The position numbers and the translations under genes were made by a program. Positions 1 through 11,760 of a stretch of 64,000 nucleotides of DNA are shown here, one piece after another (within the stretch, counting starts at the first letter, position 1; each line of letters begins with the position of its first letter). The notes under the pieces are model-generated. The model worked only from the letters and a program-made list of their open reading frames with translations, searched no databases and was not told where the DNA came from. Origin of the DNA: Pieris napi (lineage: Eukaryota > Arthropoda > Insecta > Lepidoptera > Pieridae); assembly GCF_905475465.1 (NCBI RefSeq), contig NC_062250.1, positions 10,934,501-10,998,500 of the forward strand, written 5' to 3'.

Positions 1-1198
1 AAAGGTAGGAGCTTGTAGTTAAAAGTGAGTTACAGAATCGCAAGGCTGGACGTAAATATTTACAGTATTAAAAGCAATAACTATTTTTATTCACAAGTGA
101 AGTGAAGTTTCTTGTCACGTTTATTTGCAAAGTTACACGAGGCGTACATTTATTAATTAGACTCTTAGTGAGTTACATTATATCACCCACGAAGAGTCTA
201 ATTAATGTCTAATATGCTGTAGCCTTCATCATTCTCGGATATCACGGGCACTTCTTTAGCCATATTTACACCCACCATCTGCTACAGTTTCAATCTCTAT
301 CTACATGCATGAACTCGTATATATCAACAATCTCAAAAGCTCTATTCACAGACTCTTATGCCTCTGAATTGAGACTCCAGGTTAAATTCGTCGTCAAACA
401 TATGTGAAATTAATGTCATCACTTGCTCTGTATAATTAAAAAGCTTGTGTTGTAACTTGAAGAAGGTATAAAATACCCACTTTTTCATTGCGGCTTTATT
501 CTTCTGTGTAACATTATTGTTTACCTTATAAGCTCATCCAAAACACAAACAACACTTTGAATTTTAAAAAAAGAGCGTGCGTACAAAGTCTTGTTCATAT
601 TTATACAAATCTAAAAATTTCCAAGGTAGGGAAAAAGGAAGATAATATGTTAGGAATAATTTAATGAATTTAATTGTCACTAAAATATTACAAGTGTCGA
701 AAATTAATACAAATAATAAATTTAATTTTTTAAATTTGTTTCTTCGATAATAAAAACACGTGGCTTTTTAATTTACAATTAATTCAGTAATTTGAGATTT
801 CAATAAATTATTTTGCATAAAATATAAAATACTAATATTTCATAAATTCTCTTTAATAAATGTTAATTTTAAAAATAGAATTTCTATAAGGTAATTCGCC
901 CTTCTCACTCTCTCTCAATCGGTATGAATCGCTCACTCCCTTTTCTTACAAAAACGCTGCACATTTTCGTGACGTATCCGTAACAATTTTAACCTCATGC
1001 GTCTAAAGAAGTTTCCCTTCAAAAAATATTCAGTCTCCCCTTTTCCCTATACGGGCTACATAACTGACATTAGAACACAAAAACGAATTGCATAGGTCGT
1101 GTAAGCTGATATATCCGAGCCACTATTGCGTCATCTGTCTTATATAACATAATCACACAACACACATCAACTTGAGAATATTGATTTTATTAACGTCT
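1..1198. other. AT-rich non-coding sequence, nothing identified
   Basis: No ORF with recognisable domains and no repeat shared with the rest of the window was seen. The only structure noted is a perfect 15-bp inverted repeat at 152-166 and 192-206 with a 25-nt spacer. Confidence 0.5.
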
Positions 1199-1470
1199 GA
1201 GCAGTGCTGGCCTAGTGGCTTCAGCCACTCTCTACTATGGTCGTAGGTTCGAGCCCCGACCTTGAACCAATGTACTGTATTTCTGTCTATGTACGCATTT
1301 AACGTAATGGAAAATCGTGGGAAACTGGAATGCCTTGGACCCAAAAAGTCGACGAAGTGTGTCAGGCACTGGAGGCTGATCATCTACTTGCCTGTTATAT
1401 ATTTACAAATGATCATGAAACATATATAGAGATCTGAAGCCTCGACCTAAAAGCCACTAGTTTTTTATTT
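1199..1470 (+). repeat. tRNA-derived SINE, full-length but diverged
   Basis: This is a copy of the commonest repeat in the window. The head resembles RNA polymerase III promoter boxes: an A-box-like GGCCTAGTGG at about 1209 and a B-box-like GGTTCGAGCCCC at about 1246. The body has the shared core ACCCAAAAAGTCGACG (about 1340) and the tail motif ATGATCATGAAAC. I infer a tRNA-derived lepidopteran SINE; the family name would need a repeat-library search. Confidence 0.75.
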
Positions 1471-2140
1471 ATTAACGTCGACATTTTCGTGAAATTTTCC
1501 TGGATTTTATTTACATATTATATGTCTTATTAAGAGTTTAAATTTAAAAAAAATTCAACTTAGCTTCTACAGGTTTGCAATTAGTTCTCTTAAAACAAAT
1601 GCGCCATAGAAATCGCTGTAGTTCCATCGTAAGTTTGTCTATTTATTATCGTACCATCTCGTGGGAATTAGGAAGGACTTTACCGAAGCGAAGACGTTAA
1701 TACAAACTGAATATCTCAATAAGTATCTTAATTACGGAAAGTATCAAAGGATTGTATGTAGAGTGCAAACAGTGAGAAACCTTCAAAGAAATGTTTTGTA
1801 TGCCATTGATTAAAACTTAGTCTTAATAAGTCGACCACTTTTTAACGTGTCAGAAAGAATATTTAGGGTCTGTTTCACAATGTATGGATAAAGTACCAAA
1901 TAGCTATACAACACATAAATTATTTGGAAGATAAATTGTGCTATTTGACATTCATCGGACTCATAACTTATGATGGACTTTATGTGACGAATAACGCTAT
2001 CTGACAGTCGTGAAACGCAACAATTGTGTTTATCCTACAAATAAGTAATAAATAGCTAATTTGGAACTTATGTAGAACTTATCCGTACATTGAGAAACAG
2101 ACCCTTAATGTTGTATTTGAATGACAGATATACATATTTT
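1471..2140. other. AT-rich sequence, nothing identified
   Basis: No gene-like ORF, RNA gene or recognisable repeat was seen. Confidence 0.4.
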
Positions 2141-2360
2141 TGAAGGTATATTTCTTTTGGCGCTTTAGAGAAAAATGATGAGAGTATATTTTTATTATGC
2201 ACGAGCGCTCTGTCAAAAAAAACCAACACCTTGAAGTTAGCTATAGTCATCATTTTAGCTTTTTCAATTGTTAGTGTCGCTTTTTCTACAAACGTAGATT
2301 AACATTTTTGAAAATATTTTTATCTTGTTGCGCCAAAGAAGTATAACTTCTAACGCGTGT
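2141..2360 (+). mobile_element. Non-autonomous DNA transposon (MITE family F), internally deleted
   Basis: The element begins near a TTCTTTTGGCGC motif and ends with GAAGTATAACTTCTAACGCG; the two ends are related in inverted orientation. The same ends bound a 351-bp copy at 6380-6730 and a minus copy near 33837-34070. It has no coding capacity. Assignment to a Tc1/mariner-like group is inference. Confidence 0.5.
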
Positions 2361-2808
2361 ACATATTAAGTTTTCTAATATGTACAGCATTTTTGAATTT
2401 TGTACGTGAAACTATTTTTGTTAAACTGATATTAAAAAGCACAAAAGCTATTGGACATATATGTTTTCAATTCCAAATAGTTTTCCATGACATCAACTTA
2501 GTAAATAGTCGACGTGTCTCAATAAATACGTAGAAAAAAAGAATTGAAGAAGCACACACAAAGAAAACTCTTTTGATGAAAACCCACGTAATCCACTAGC
2601 TATTATGTGAATAAATGAATTTTATCACGAAACTAAATTATATTTAAATTACATTATGCATAGTTTGTCTATTCAGTTCAAAAGGCTTTCGAAAGCTTTT
2701 TTACATATTCTCCAGGTTTTCACAAGGAGATTTAAAGTAACCAATAAGGTTTAAGTTTTATGTTTTTTATTGTTGACCTCAAAATGTACGAGAAATACGT
2801 CTATCTAG

Positions 2809-3410
2809 GGCAGTGGTTCCGGACATGGGGCCTACGCCCCACAGTGGGGCAATTTGATTGTTATGGGGGGTTATTCGAAAATTTATTATAATTATTTGGA
2901 ATTAGGATTTAAGTTTTTTCATGATCTTTTACTTACTGTATAAATAAATAAAAATAAATCAGTGGCGCTACAACCTCTTTAGGTCGTGGCCTCAGATTTC
3001 TGAATCTGTTTCATGATCATTTTTAAATTTAATAGGCAAGTAGGCGATCAGCCTTCAGTGGGTGACACATGCCGTCGACTTTTTGGGTCTTAGACATGTC
3101 GGTTTCCTCACGATGTTTTCCTTCACCGTTCGAGCAAATGTTAAATGAACACATAGAAAGAAAGTCCTATGGTGCACAGCCGGGGATCGAACCTACCTCA
3201 GGGATGAGAGTCGCACGCTGAAGCCACTAGGCCAACACTGCTCATTTACTTACTGTATATCGTTAACAATTTCTTCCTAAAAAGGAAAAATATGATAGGT
3301 ATCATTTATGTTTCATTAATTCAATTTTTTTTTTAATATTAAAAGTTATGTATGTTAAATACCCCCCTCGGGTAAGAATTTTAGTACGGCTAAGGTGGGG
3401 CATGGCACAA
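2809..3410 (+). mobile_element. hAT-like element remnant split by a SINE
   Basis: It starts with CAGTGGTTCCGGACATGGGG, the kind of terminus found in hAT elements, followed by a GC-rich subterminal stretch. The left part (2809-2927) matches the minus-strand remnant at 40640-40895. The middle is interrupted by the SINE at 2943-3244, and the remainder continues after 3259 with another GGGGC-rich patch near 3360-3405. No transposase is visible. Confidence 0.45.
2943..3244 (-). repeat. tRNA-derived SINE with 15-bp target-site duplication
   Basis: This complete minus-strand copy has its tRNA-like head at about 3175-3244 and its tail at about 2943-2990. It is flanked by a perfect direct repeat, TTTACTTACTGTATA (2928-2942 and 3245-3259). 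That is the expected hallmark of target-primed retroposition and fixes the ends of the element. Confidence 0.85.
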
Positions 3411-3999
3411 AAACTTTCTTATTAAATGCACATATCATATATATAAATATATATTCAGACGAAATGGGTTTATTACCTTTATTTGAAGTCAAATACGTAA
3501 ATTTTAGGTACTTCAGCTATATCAACTTAACCTCTTTTCGAGTCTTCTTTTGTTTGATATCGCTTCCTTAATTGATTAGCGACTATAATACAGAGGTTCC
3601 TTGTGATCACATAGCTCAATTAATCGCTTTGAACGACAGAAAAATTAACACAGCCTTAGAACTTATGTAACAGATGATGAGAGAGAGAAGAAATATTGTA
3701 TCTGCTTCAATTACGGAACTTAAAACGGTGCTTTACTTTGCGAGCGTCCATTAGTGGATGTTTCAAGCATAATTTATCATTCTAAATGTTACTTTTAATA
3801 AGGTTTTTATAGTTTATTATCCGTTTCGTAACTCGTTTAGTGTAACAACTTATTCAATCACATCTACTTCTTAATTATATAGGGAATAACGACGCACCAG
3901 ATAAAATAGGTGTCTAAAGGCCGCGATGACTATGAGCACCCGATAAGCAAATATAATATTTTTGATATTATTTAGTTATTTATTTATACCTTATTTAAA

Positions 4000-4146
4000 A
4001 ACATACACAGAAAAAAAGCAGGTTACAAAAGTTATAAGGCAACGAGCGCCCTTATCGCTAACAAGCGTTTTATTCCAGGCAACCCTAATGTGGAACAATA
4101 AAAAAGAAACACCTACAGAGGGTAGAGTACAAGAAGTGCATAGATA
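4000..4146 (-). repeat. LINE 3'-end fragment (family E)
   Basis: On the minus strand this shares a block reading roughly GGTTGCCTGG..GCGATAAGG.CGC with 23544-23720 (+) and 41222-41350 (-). The repeated block, its unchanged 3' boundary and the absence of an upstream ORF suggest 5'-truncated LINE copies. The LINE clade is not determined. Confidence 0.5.
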
Positions 4147-4556
4147 ATTAACATTATTATTGTATGTTTGAGTAGGATGGCAAGTAGAAGACCTTATAAT
4201 CCTGCAAACGTCAAATTGTAAAACATACCAATTTCCTTACTATGTCCTTTACATGCAAGTGCTATATATAGGTCTAGGCCTCAGATTTTTGTATATGTTT
4301 GTTCGTGATAATTTGTTTTTCTAATATTTATTTATTTAAAAATGATATACAATATATGTATATTTTCACACATGTTGTGTGAAAATGATATGAGAACTTA
4401 AGAAGGCGCAGCGTTAACCAGATCAATGCAACTTCCTCACAATCGAGCAGCCTGCAATATCGCAGCACACAACTCAAGAGGGGACACTTTGTATAGAAGT
4501 CGCATGGGTCCGCCAAGCATCGAATATAATGTAAACACATAATTATAAAGAAGATA

Positions 4557-4670
4557 ATCAGTCTTCTGTGCCTGACACCCGCCGCCGACTTTTTGGGTCT
4601 AAATCATGTAGTCCTCACGATGTTTTCCTTCACCGTACTAGCGAGTGTTAAATGCGCACATAGATCGTCT
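4557..4670 (-). repeat. SINE fragment
   Basis: Only the central body of the common SINE is present (GCCGACTTTTTGGGTCTAA and CCTCACGATGTTTTCCTTCA). The tRNA-like head and the tail are missing. Confidence 0.6.
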
Positions 4671-4827
4671 ATGCTAAAGATAACAGTTCTTAATGCTAAT
4701 TAGGACAAATACCTGTCTTTATATATATTTAATACATAAGAGGACTATTAAAAAGTTGGGGTGCAGGTGCAGGGGGGGTAGCTTATATTTCAGAGATGGA
4801 AATTTACACAACGAAAGCTTCAGATAC

Positions 4828-4934
4828 AGTCGACTTCACGGCAGCGTTGATGTTGGACGCGAAATAGATCGGTGCGCGAAACTTTACGAGTTTGTGTATT
4901 GTGTTGTTTGCTTAAGCAACGAATTATATTACAA
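4828..4934 (+). promoter_or_regulatory. Candidate Inr-DPE core promoter and non-coding leader exon
   Basis: ACAGTC at 4826-4831 matches five of six positions of the arthropod initiator, with A+1 at 4828. Exactly 27 nt further, GGACG at 4855-4859 fits the downstream promoter element (consensus RGWYV at +28). The stretch is more GC-rich than its surroundings and is followed by a good donor, AA|GTATGT, at 4935. A leader exon is implied because receptor exon 1 has its own upstream acceptor at 16088. Such short motifs also arise by chance, so this is a weak inference. Confidence 0.2.
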
Positions 4935-5339
4935 GTATGTATATTTTTTGTATTTTTACAAATATATTGCAACAAACGTATTTCCGTTTCAGCTGTACAA
5001 CTTTTATTAATTAATTAAAATAGAAAATCTTATATGATTGTTGTTTTTGTGTGATATAATCCGAATTCTTCTATTAATTTTACATAATTTTTAACTGAAT
5101 TTAACTTAAGTGACTACATAAAATAAACAGTTCAATTAATTCTTCTATTCGATTAATACTTCGTATCTCAAAAATCAAGCCTCGTACGCTGTCAAAAATA
5201 AATACGAACATAAAAATGATTTGGTAATACTTGTACGGATTTTTTTTTTATTTTTTTTGTTTTTGTGCTCCTGATTGATTCGTGAAAAGTTATTTAGTAT
5301 AAAGGAAAGATAACTTTCCTCTTAATTGATATTAAGGAA

Positions 5340-5520
5340 ATAACTTTGTCCCACATGTGGGGCAGAGGGTGAACAGCGTAGATCCCCAGCCTGTTTTGGT
5401 CTAGTTTCTTACGCCTCTGCAATGATGCGTGGGTAGTTCTGTATTTGCCTTGGGGATTTCCATTTGAGAACATGTTTGGATATTTAGCTTAGGTGCCTCA
5501 GGACCTGTGATCTGTGATTT
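5340..5520. repeat. Possible old repeat or LINE fragment, unclassified
   Basis: This block is more GC-rich than its AT-rich surroundings. On the + strand it could encode a CPTCG motif, suggestive of a cysteine knuckle, but the reading is short and interrupted. No second copy was found in the window. Confidence 0.2.
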
Positions 5521-5984
5521 CCTTTTCTATTATAGCTAATATATGCTTAAAGAGCATTCGTATATATTATATTATAAGTGCTAGCTATATAATAGCACAT
5601 ACGAGCAGATATTTGACTCAATGATAATATAGAATTCAAATAAATTTTAAAAAGCTTTCGAAATATAAGAAAAAATCTTAGAGTAAAAACCGGTTCATTA
5701 GTGTAGTTCTTTCACTAGATACTTTATTACAAGAGAGTGCCTATGACGTTCTGTCTAGAGCGAAGATTTAATTAAACGTTGCAAGGTGACAAGGGTACCC
5801 CTATTCCACATTTTCGTGATTAAGTCAACGTTCGATTCGATTTATCGACAAAAATACTTGTGACAATATTTTATACTCAGATGAAACAGATACAAAAATG
5901 ATTCAGTCAATGGAGTAGCAGGTCAAATACATGAACATTGAATGTTAAGACAGGCTAAACTTGAGAACAAAAATAAACACAAAC

Positions 5985-6130
5985 ACAAACTCAAAATAAC
6001 TTTATTCATATAGGTACCAAGTACACTTATGAACGTCAACAGAAGAGATGTTAAATTGATTCTAAATTTACATTTACTACCAGTTCGCAAATCAAGAGCG
6101 TAGAGCGGGCAGTAAGCTTACTTCTGGAGT
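5985..6130 (-). repeat. LINE 3'-end fragment (family C)
   Basis: The reverse complement reads AACTGGTAG.AAATGTAAATTTA, then GACGTTCATAAGTGTACTT, and ends in a T/A-rich tail. Related 3' ends lie at 9600-9925, 11285-11640, 22446-22825, 25165-25335, 29635-29775 and 63205-63325. The copy at 9600-9925 still carries the end of a coding region, which identifies the family as a 5'-truncated non-LTR retrotransposon. Confidence 0.6.
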
Positions 6131-6184
6131 ATAGAAACCTTACTTATGGAAATGTGCAGGCCATATTGCATGATGTACAGATAA

Positions 6185-6310
6185 AAGAGGGACCGCTGAG
6201 GTCATCCGCTGGAGGGGACCTCCAGGAAAAAGAAACTTAGGAAGACCGCAAAAGCGATGGGCTGATGAAATAGTTTAGGTCCCAGGGGAGAAATGGATGG
6301 AAGTAGCGTA
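6185..6310 (+). pseudogene. RTE-like LINE C-terminal fragment
   Basis: A short interrupted reading contains GPPGKRNLGRPQKRWADEI followed, after a stop, by GEKWMEVA. The pattern G+R..GRP..RW.D.I......W...A is the conserved C-terminal tail of many insect RTE-type LINE polyproteins. The piece is isolated and has stops. Confidence 0.55.
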
Positions 6311-6379
6311 GAGTATAATAACAAAACTAACACACATTTGATGTATTTTTTATTAGTATGTAATTAAAGTGGCTTTATT

Positions 6380-6730
6380 GAAGTTATACTTCTTTTGGAG
6401 CGTTAGAGAAAAGTTATGAGAGTAAATTTTTTCCATGCCTGCGCACAACATCACAAAAAACCGACACCCGCACACCGTCACAAAAACCAACACACTGCAG
6501 TTAGCATAGTCAACATTTAAAAAAATGTCAATTTCTTTAATTATGTAAAAATATTTTTTTTTATTTTTACGAGTAAATAAACTTTATTTAAGTAGATAAT
6601 GCGTTATAATAAAATTTTCAATGTATTAAATACCTTTTTTCTATTGTTAGTGTTTTTTCTACAAACTTAGAATACAATTTTTAAAAATATTTTTATCTTG
6701 TTACGTCAATGAAGTATAACTTCTAACGCG
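6380..6730 (+). mobile_element. Non-autonomous DNA transposon (MITE family F)
   Basis: This 351-bp element starts GAAGTTATACTTCTTTTGG and ends GAAGTATAACTTCTAACGCG, giving related inverted termini that each contain a small AAGTTATACTT palindrome. It is AT-rich with no ORF, and is the longest uninterrupted member of the family here. Confidence 0.55.
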
Positions 6731-7008
6731 TGTCCATAAGTACACACACATGTTTTTCACACTACTAATAAATTATTTTTCTTATGAACTGTGTGCGTAT
6801 TTATGTCCATTATAAAAGAACTGTTGCTAAAGTAAAATGCCTTTAATAGGCACTTTATTTAACGACTACATCCCGGGACGCTATGTTCCGCTTTCACAAA
6901 CAATTACATCCTTCTGAAAGTGTAATCGCTTCAAACATACAAATATTTCCTCTTAAGTGAAGATCACGGGGGACTGTTAGCCAACGGAGGTTAAAATTAT
7001 ATTTTAAA

Positions 7009-7296
7009 CTAGCTGATCCGGCAAACGTCGTTTCGCTATGTATATCATTTATAATAAAAAAATAGGTTTTGATCGTAGAGGGGTGAAAGTTAGGGATTGT
7101 ATGTATTTTTTAATGCTGTATCATAAAAAAATTGAAATTAAAAATTTTGGCCCCCTAACATTTAGGGGATGAAAAATAGATGTTGACCGATTCTCATAGA
7201 TACCGGATAAGCACAAAAAATTTCATCAAAATCGGTCAAGCCGTTTCGGAGGAGTATGGCAACGAAAACTGTGACACGAGAATTTTATATATTAGA
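7009..7296 (-). mobile_element. Short non-autonomous Helitron
   Basis: On the minus strand it begins TCTAATATATAAAATTCTCG and ends GCCGGATCAGCTAG, with host A before and T after. A 5' TC, a 3' CTRR terminus and insertion between A and T are Helitron hallmarks. At 288 bp it has no Rep/helicase coding and must have been moved by an autonomous relative. Confidence 0.75.
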
Positions 7297-8261
7297 TTTA
7301 ACTGAATATTACTGTTGAGTCTCCATTTTAAATTTAATAGAGCGAATTCACAGCTTCGAGCTTTTGTTAGTAATCAGTGAGCGGAAGTGCGCTCTAATAT
7401 AAGTTATAACTATGGTAACATTACATTTATTTTTAAGGGTCTTTAGTTATTGATGTTTTAACATGAGCATGTATCTCCTAAATAATACCTGTTAATAAAT
7501 AAATAATAGTTCCGCTGTTTCTTTCGCGTTAATACGTTCGTGATGTTTATTACATTAGAATAGTTGTTGAATTGTGAAAAAACACAAAAAAAAACAAACT
7601 TCTTTATGCGCATCAGGGTAAAATTTTTACGGAACGTCACGAAGATGTGCAGCGTTTTTGTCGAAGAAAAAGGAGAGACCGATTGGGACTTAAATAATGA
7701 TGGTGTTTTAATACATATCAATATAATTATTATTTTATTAAGTAACTAAATTACCATTTGTTTGTTTTTTTTATTTTTATAAAGGCACAGAAGTCAGACC
7801 CAGTTGGCTATTTTAGAAAATGTGCACATAAGTTAGCAATTATGATAATAATGAATTTGTTACATTATTTGGTAATTGTTACATATTTATGGCGGTATTA
7901 CTATATACATAACAACAACTAATTTTAGTTCTGGTGCTTAGTATCATTCACTAATATAGAAAGACTGGCAAAAAAAAATTGTTAAATTAAATTATTGGAT
8001 TTGGGCAGCTTAATTACTCAATAATTAATTTACAAGAAGTTTCAGTTCTGACATATTGTGTACTTTGTACGAACGCACTATGTTTAATGTTACAGCCGGT
8101 TAATTTTTGGTAGTGCTCACCTAGAAATAGTCTTACATTAGCAACAAGGTGTCATTCCTCAAAGACATGAAAATAACAAAGAACAATTCCACCATTTAAT
8201 CTTTTTATCACAGCGCTGTGTGTGCACAGCGCACACACAATCTGACAGAGAGACGTATAGA
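7297..8261. other. AT-rich sequence, nothing identified
   Basis: No recognisable gene or repeat was seen. Overlapping short ORFs on both strands at 7458-7749 have no identifiable domains and the biased composition expected of AT-rich DNA. Confidence 0.4.
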
Positions 8262-8475
8262 AACCAGTGGAGCTACAACCGTTTTAAGTCTGGGCCTCAG
8301 ATTTCTGTATCTGTTTCATGATCACGAATAGGCAAGTAGGTGATGAGCCTTCGGTGCCTACACACCGTCTCCTTTTGGGGTCTAAGGCAAGCCTTCACCG
8401 TTCGAGTGAATGTTAAATGCGCACATAGATATAAAGTCCATTGGTGCACAGCCGGGGATCGAACCTACCACTCCT
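8262..8475 (-). repeat. tRNA-derived SINE, truncated at the head
   Basis: This minus copy runs from the tail (AGTGGAGCTACAACC) through the core to the B-box region (GCCGGGGATCGAACCTACC). The outermost head sequence is missing. Confidence 0.7.
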
Positions 8476-9012
8476 TTAAAAATAGATTGGATAGTTTCTC
8501 CAAATCTCAAAATACACGCGCATCAGCTTATTAAGCTGCTAGTGTGTTTATATACAGAATAATAATTATAATTATAAACTAATAAGAACAAATTTATTCC
8601 CCAGTTTATAAAACTACTCGTGTGTAAATGTATTTATAATTTAGAAGCGTCACATTTACATTTTTACGCTTGAAAGGGCTTCTATGAAATATATTTCGTA
8701 AATAAAACGAAAAGACATGGCAAACAAATTGAATTTGAATTTGGGCAAGAAGAACGAAGGAATTCATCATCATTCAAAATTTACAAGATTGTCTCAAAGC
8801 TCACTGAACAAGACGGCTTAGTGTTGTATATTTATATATTAATAAAAATAAAATCAAAGCTATTGTAATATAAATGTAACAAAAGGTTTTATATGGAAAA
8901 CTTAAGCCTTCCGAGGGCGTTTGGATACGTGGAAACTATACAAATAGTCATGTCATGTACTGTTACTATTTATTACATGAATTCATCTCACTTCTAGAAA
9001 AAAAAGGGTGCG

Positions 9013-9385
9013 TGTACTTATGTACGCGCGTAAGAAGTTATACTTCTTTGGCATTATTAAAAATAGTTTTTGATTGCATGCAAATAATTAAAAACAATTA
9101 AATAATCAAAGACTGGAAAAGGAGTCATTATAGTCAATAAAGTTCAGTTTACATTTGAAAAATTAAATAAATAAATATTTATTATTATTCTCTTACATTA
9201 AGTGTAACATAAATTCTATTATTATTCGAATGTTGTTTTTAAATTGTGTCCAATGCCATAACATCTTCCGTGGGCAACTTCATGCTGTTAATTTTGTGTC
9301 GTGTTAAAAGGTGCGCGCGCATCGTAAAATTTCACTCTCATAAATTTTTCATAACGCGCCTAAAGAATATAACTTCAAAAATTCC
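9013..9385 (-). mobile_element. Degenerate MITE family F copy with internal extra sequence
   Basis: The left end near 9028 (GTAAGAAGTTATACTTCTTTGG) and the right end near 9350-9380 (ACGCGCCTAAAGAATATAAC) match the two termini of family F in minus orientation. About 190 bp between 9060 and 9245 has no counterpart in the other copies and may be an insertion. Confidence 0.4.
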
Positions 9386-9559
9386 CTTCCATATTCCTGT
9401 ATACAAGATTCGTAATCGTGTTTGTTTCACATTCCTCAAATCAACACCAACTATGCAAAAACTCAGTTTTGTATCGCGCAGCCCGGACATACCATTCACC
9501 AGTATAATACGCGAAATAGAACTAATTTGAGTGTACGAACAACCAGGCTCCAGAAGATA

Positions 9560-9925
9560 AACCACTCCTTATATGGAAATTGTATTCGTTTTTACAACTA
9601 ACTCCCAAGCGAAATTTAGAGAATTATCACCAAATAAATTCATAGCTCTCGTTAAACGTAAATTAATCAATAAAGCTTTTTATAAAGTTTACGAATATTT
9701 AAATGATCCTTGGGATTGATTTGCTCCAGTTCAAACAATTTGTATGACTAAAAACTTATAGATTAAAAAGAGTAGCGGAGAGTTTCTTCCAGTTCTTCTT
9801 GCCCGCTCTACGCCCTCGACTTGCGAACTGGTAGTAGATGTAAATTTAGAATTAATTTAACCTTATTTTCTGACGTTCATAAGTGTACTTGTTTACCTAT
9901 ATGAATAAAGTTATTTTGAATTGAA
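9560..9925 (+). pseudogene. 5'-truncated LINE: C-terminal coding fragment plus 3' end (family C)
   Basis: From about 9620 the + strand reads ELSPNKFIALVKRKLINKAF, then YKVYEYLNDPWD and a stop at about 9718. This is the usual C-terminal tail of a LINE reverse-transcriptase polyprotein (K/R-rich helix, then K.FY). The 3' untranslated block follows at 9770-9925 and ends in a TTGAATTGAATTG tail. This copy supplies the coding link for all family C 3' ends in the window. Confidence 0.6.
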
Positions 9926-10451
9926 TTGTTAAGGCTATCGCAGAATATGCTCAAAAGGAGTATTAAGAATATCCATAGCGCAAAACACTGCATCATGAGC
10001 ACACCCACACACACACCTTCACGTACATACCCTCACTTTTACACCATTACACACACAGCCACAAGTATCACTTTGTTAAATGTATGGAATAATTTTTATA
10101 GTTTTTTTCCCTTTTGTAAATGTTCGAACCTTTTATTAAATATTATGTATTCCATCTTTGGCTATATTTTTAGTGTAATTGTAGGATTATGAATAAATAA
10201 GTATGGATACTTTTGAGCTATTACGTTGCTTAAAAAACTCTTAAGTTGCTTTTAAATAAATAATGTTGATTGTTTTGGATACAGTATAAAGATATATACG
10301 AACGCTAGACGAAACTACTTTACCTAAAGTTCCAATTTAAGCCTCAGGATTCTGCTTAAGTATCGAATGTAACCATTGTAAACCGCACTGGTACTAGATA
10401 AAGTTTATTCACGGATTGACACGTGAATTTAAATCAATATTAACTGTTTAA

Positions 10452-10757
10452 AGTGCTCAACACTGCTGTGTTGGCCTAGTGGCTTCAGCGTACGACTCTC
10501 ATACCTGAGGTCGTAGGTTCGATCCCCGGCTGTGCACCAATGGACATTATTTCTATGTGCGCATTTAACATTTGCTCGAGCGGTGAAGGAAAACATCGTG
10601 AGGAAACCGACATGTCTTAGACCCAAAAAGTCGACGGCGTGTGTCAGGCACTGGAGGCTGATCACCTACTTGCCTATTAGATTTAAAAATGATCATGAAA
10701 CAGATTCAGAAATCTTTGGCCAAGACCAAAAGTGGTTGTAGCGCTACTGATTTATTC
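10452..10757 (+). repeat. tRNA-derived SINE with 13-bp target-site duplication
   Basis: This near-complete copy contains the head TTGGCCTAGTGGCTTCAGC, the B-box-like GGTTCGATCCCC, the core ACCCAAAAAGTCGACGG and the tail GTAGCGCTACTGATTTATT. The direct repeat ATTAACTGTTTAA flanks it at 10439-10451 and 10758-10770. Confidence 0.85.
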
Positions 10758-11284
10758 ATTAACTGTTTAATCTCGTTGACCAGCACTACTGTAAACCTGC
10801 TGTACACGAGTAGTATAAATAAAAAGTGAATTCGTTTTTCTAAAAGATAAGAGGTTCATTTTAAATGCACAATTAACAGCCGCTCGTACGGTGAAGTAAA
10901 ATATCTTAAGCCGTCACTTATTTATTTAAAAACGCCTGCCCACGCTCGGCACACTGACACATTAGTACAAGGAAAGCAAAATTCAAGATTTAATGTGACA
11001 AGCACTTATAAGCAAATATAACATACAGAAGAGAGAAAAAATAACATTTATGCATAAATTACAACAACTAAAGGAAAATTTATTTCACAGTGTGAGGTGA
11101 ACTATGGATATTCAGACTTAGTTTGTTAATTAGAATGCTTAATCTGGACTTTGGTAAGTTTTGGCCATAACGCGTTCTTCTGAAAGGGACAAATGGGGCA
11201 TGGGGTTTCTAGAGGGTACACGAAATTTAATTTTTTTAGTTAAAAGGTTGGTGCAATCAACCTGATTCTATAATATCTTGTCGA

Positions 11285-11640
11285 CTATGTATTTGCGTGT
11301 TGTTCCCACTAGAATGTAAGTGCGTGCTCCTATTTCACCATGCTTCCTGCTGATAGAGGACAAATATTTCTTTTTAATTTATTTTATTATTATTTATTAC
11401 TTAAGATGTCATGTGGAACATGGTGTAATGGTTGTAGCTTCTTGCAAACGTTGTGTAAAACAAAAAACTTGGCGATAAAAGTGGGGGAGAGTTTATTGCC
11501 TTCTCGTCCGTTCTACGGCCCTTGATTTGAGAACTGGCAGTAAATGTAAACTTAGAAGCATTTAATGTGTATTTCTTTTTTGACGTTCATAAGTGTACAT
11601 TGGGTTACCTACATAAATGATTTTTTACTTTTGGCAAGAT
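11285..11640 (+). repeat. LINE 3'-end fragment (family C, longer variant)
   Basis: It shares about 350 bp with 22446-22825, from TTTGCGTGTTGTTCCCAC through CACCATG..TCCTGCTGATAG to the common 3' block AACTGGCAGTAAATGTAAA. Stops occur in all frames. Confidence 0.6.
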
Positions 11641-11760
11641 CTTAAAGATGACTTTGAGATAGACCTAACAATCGACGGGTTGTGTCAGGAATAGACGGCT
11701 GCATCTATTAATTAGATGCAGAATTCAGAGGTCAAGAATTAGAAATAGCACTACTTTAAA
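11630..11760 (+). repeat. Degenerate SINE body fragment
   Basis: Weak similarity to the SINE core is seen in AGACCTAAC..TCGACGGG.TGTGTCAGGA..AGACGGCTG and in the tail. It directly follows the LINE 3' end. Confidence 0.35.

Noticed and set aside
4693..5010. 105-codon ORF as a small gene
   Set aside because: Tyr/Leu/Lys-rich, typical of open AT-rich DNA, with no domain. The stretch overlaps the candidate leader exon, which would be untranslated.
10429..10741. Recurrent ORFs with shared short peptides (for example FTVRANVKCAHR) as a protein family
   Set aside because: All fall within SINE copies on either strand (10452, 33249, 34618, 47907, 56000 and others), so they are translations of a non-coding repeat.
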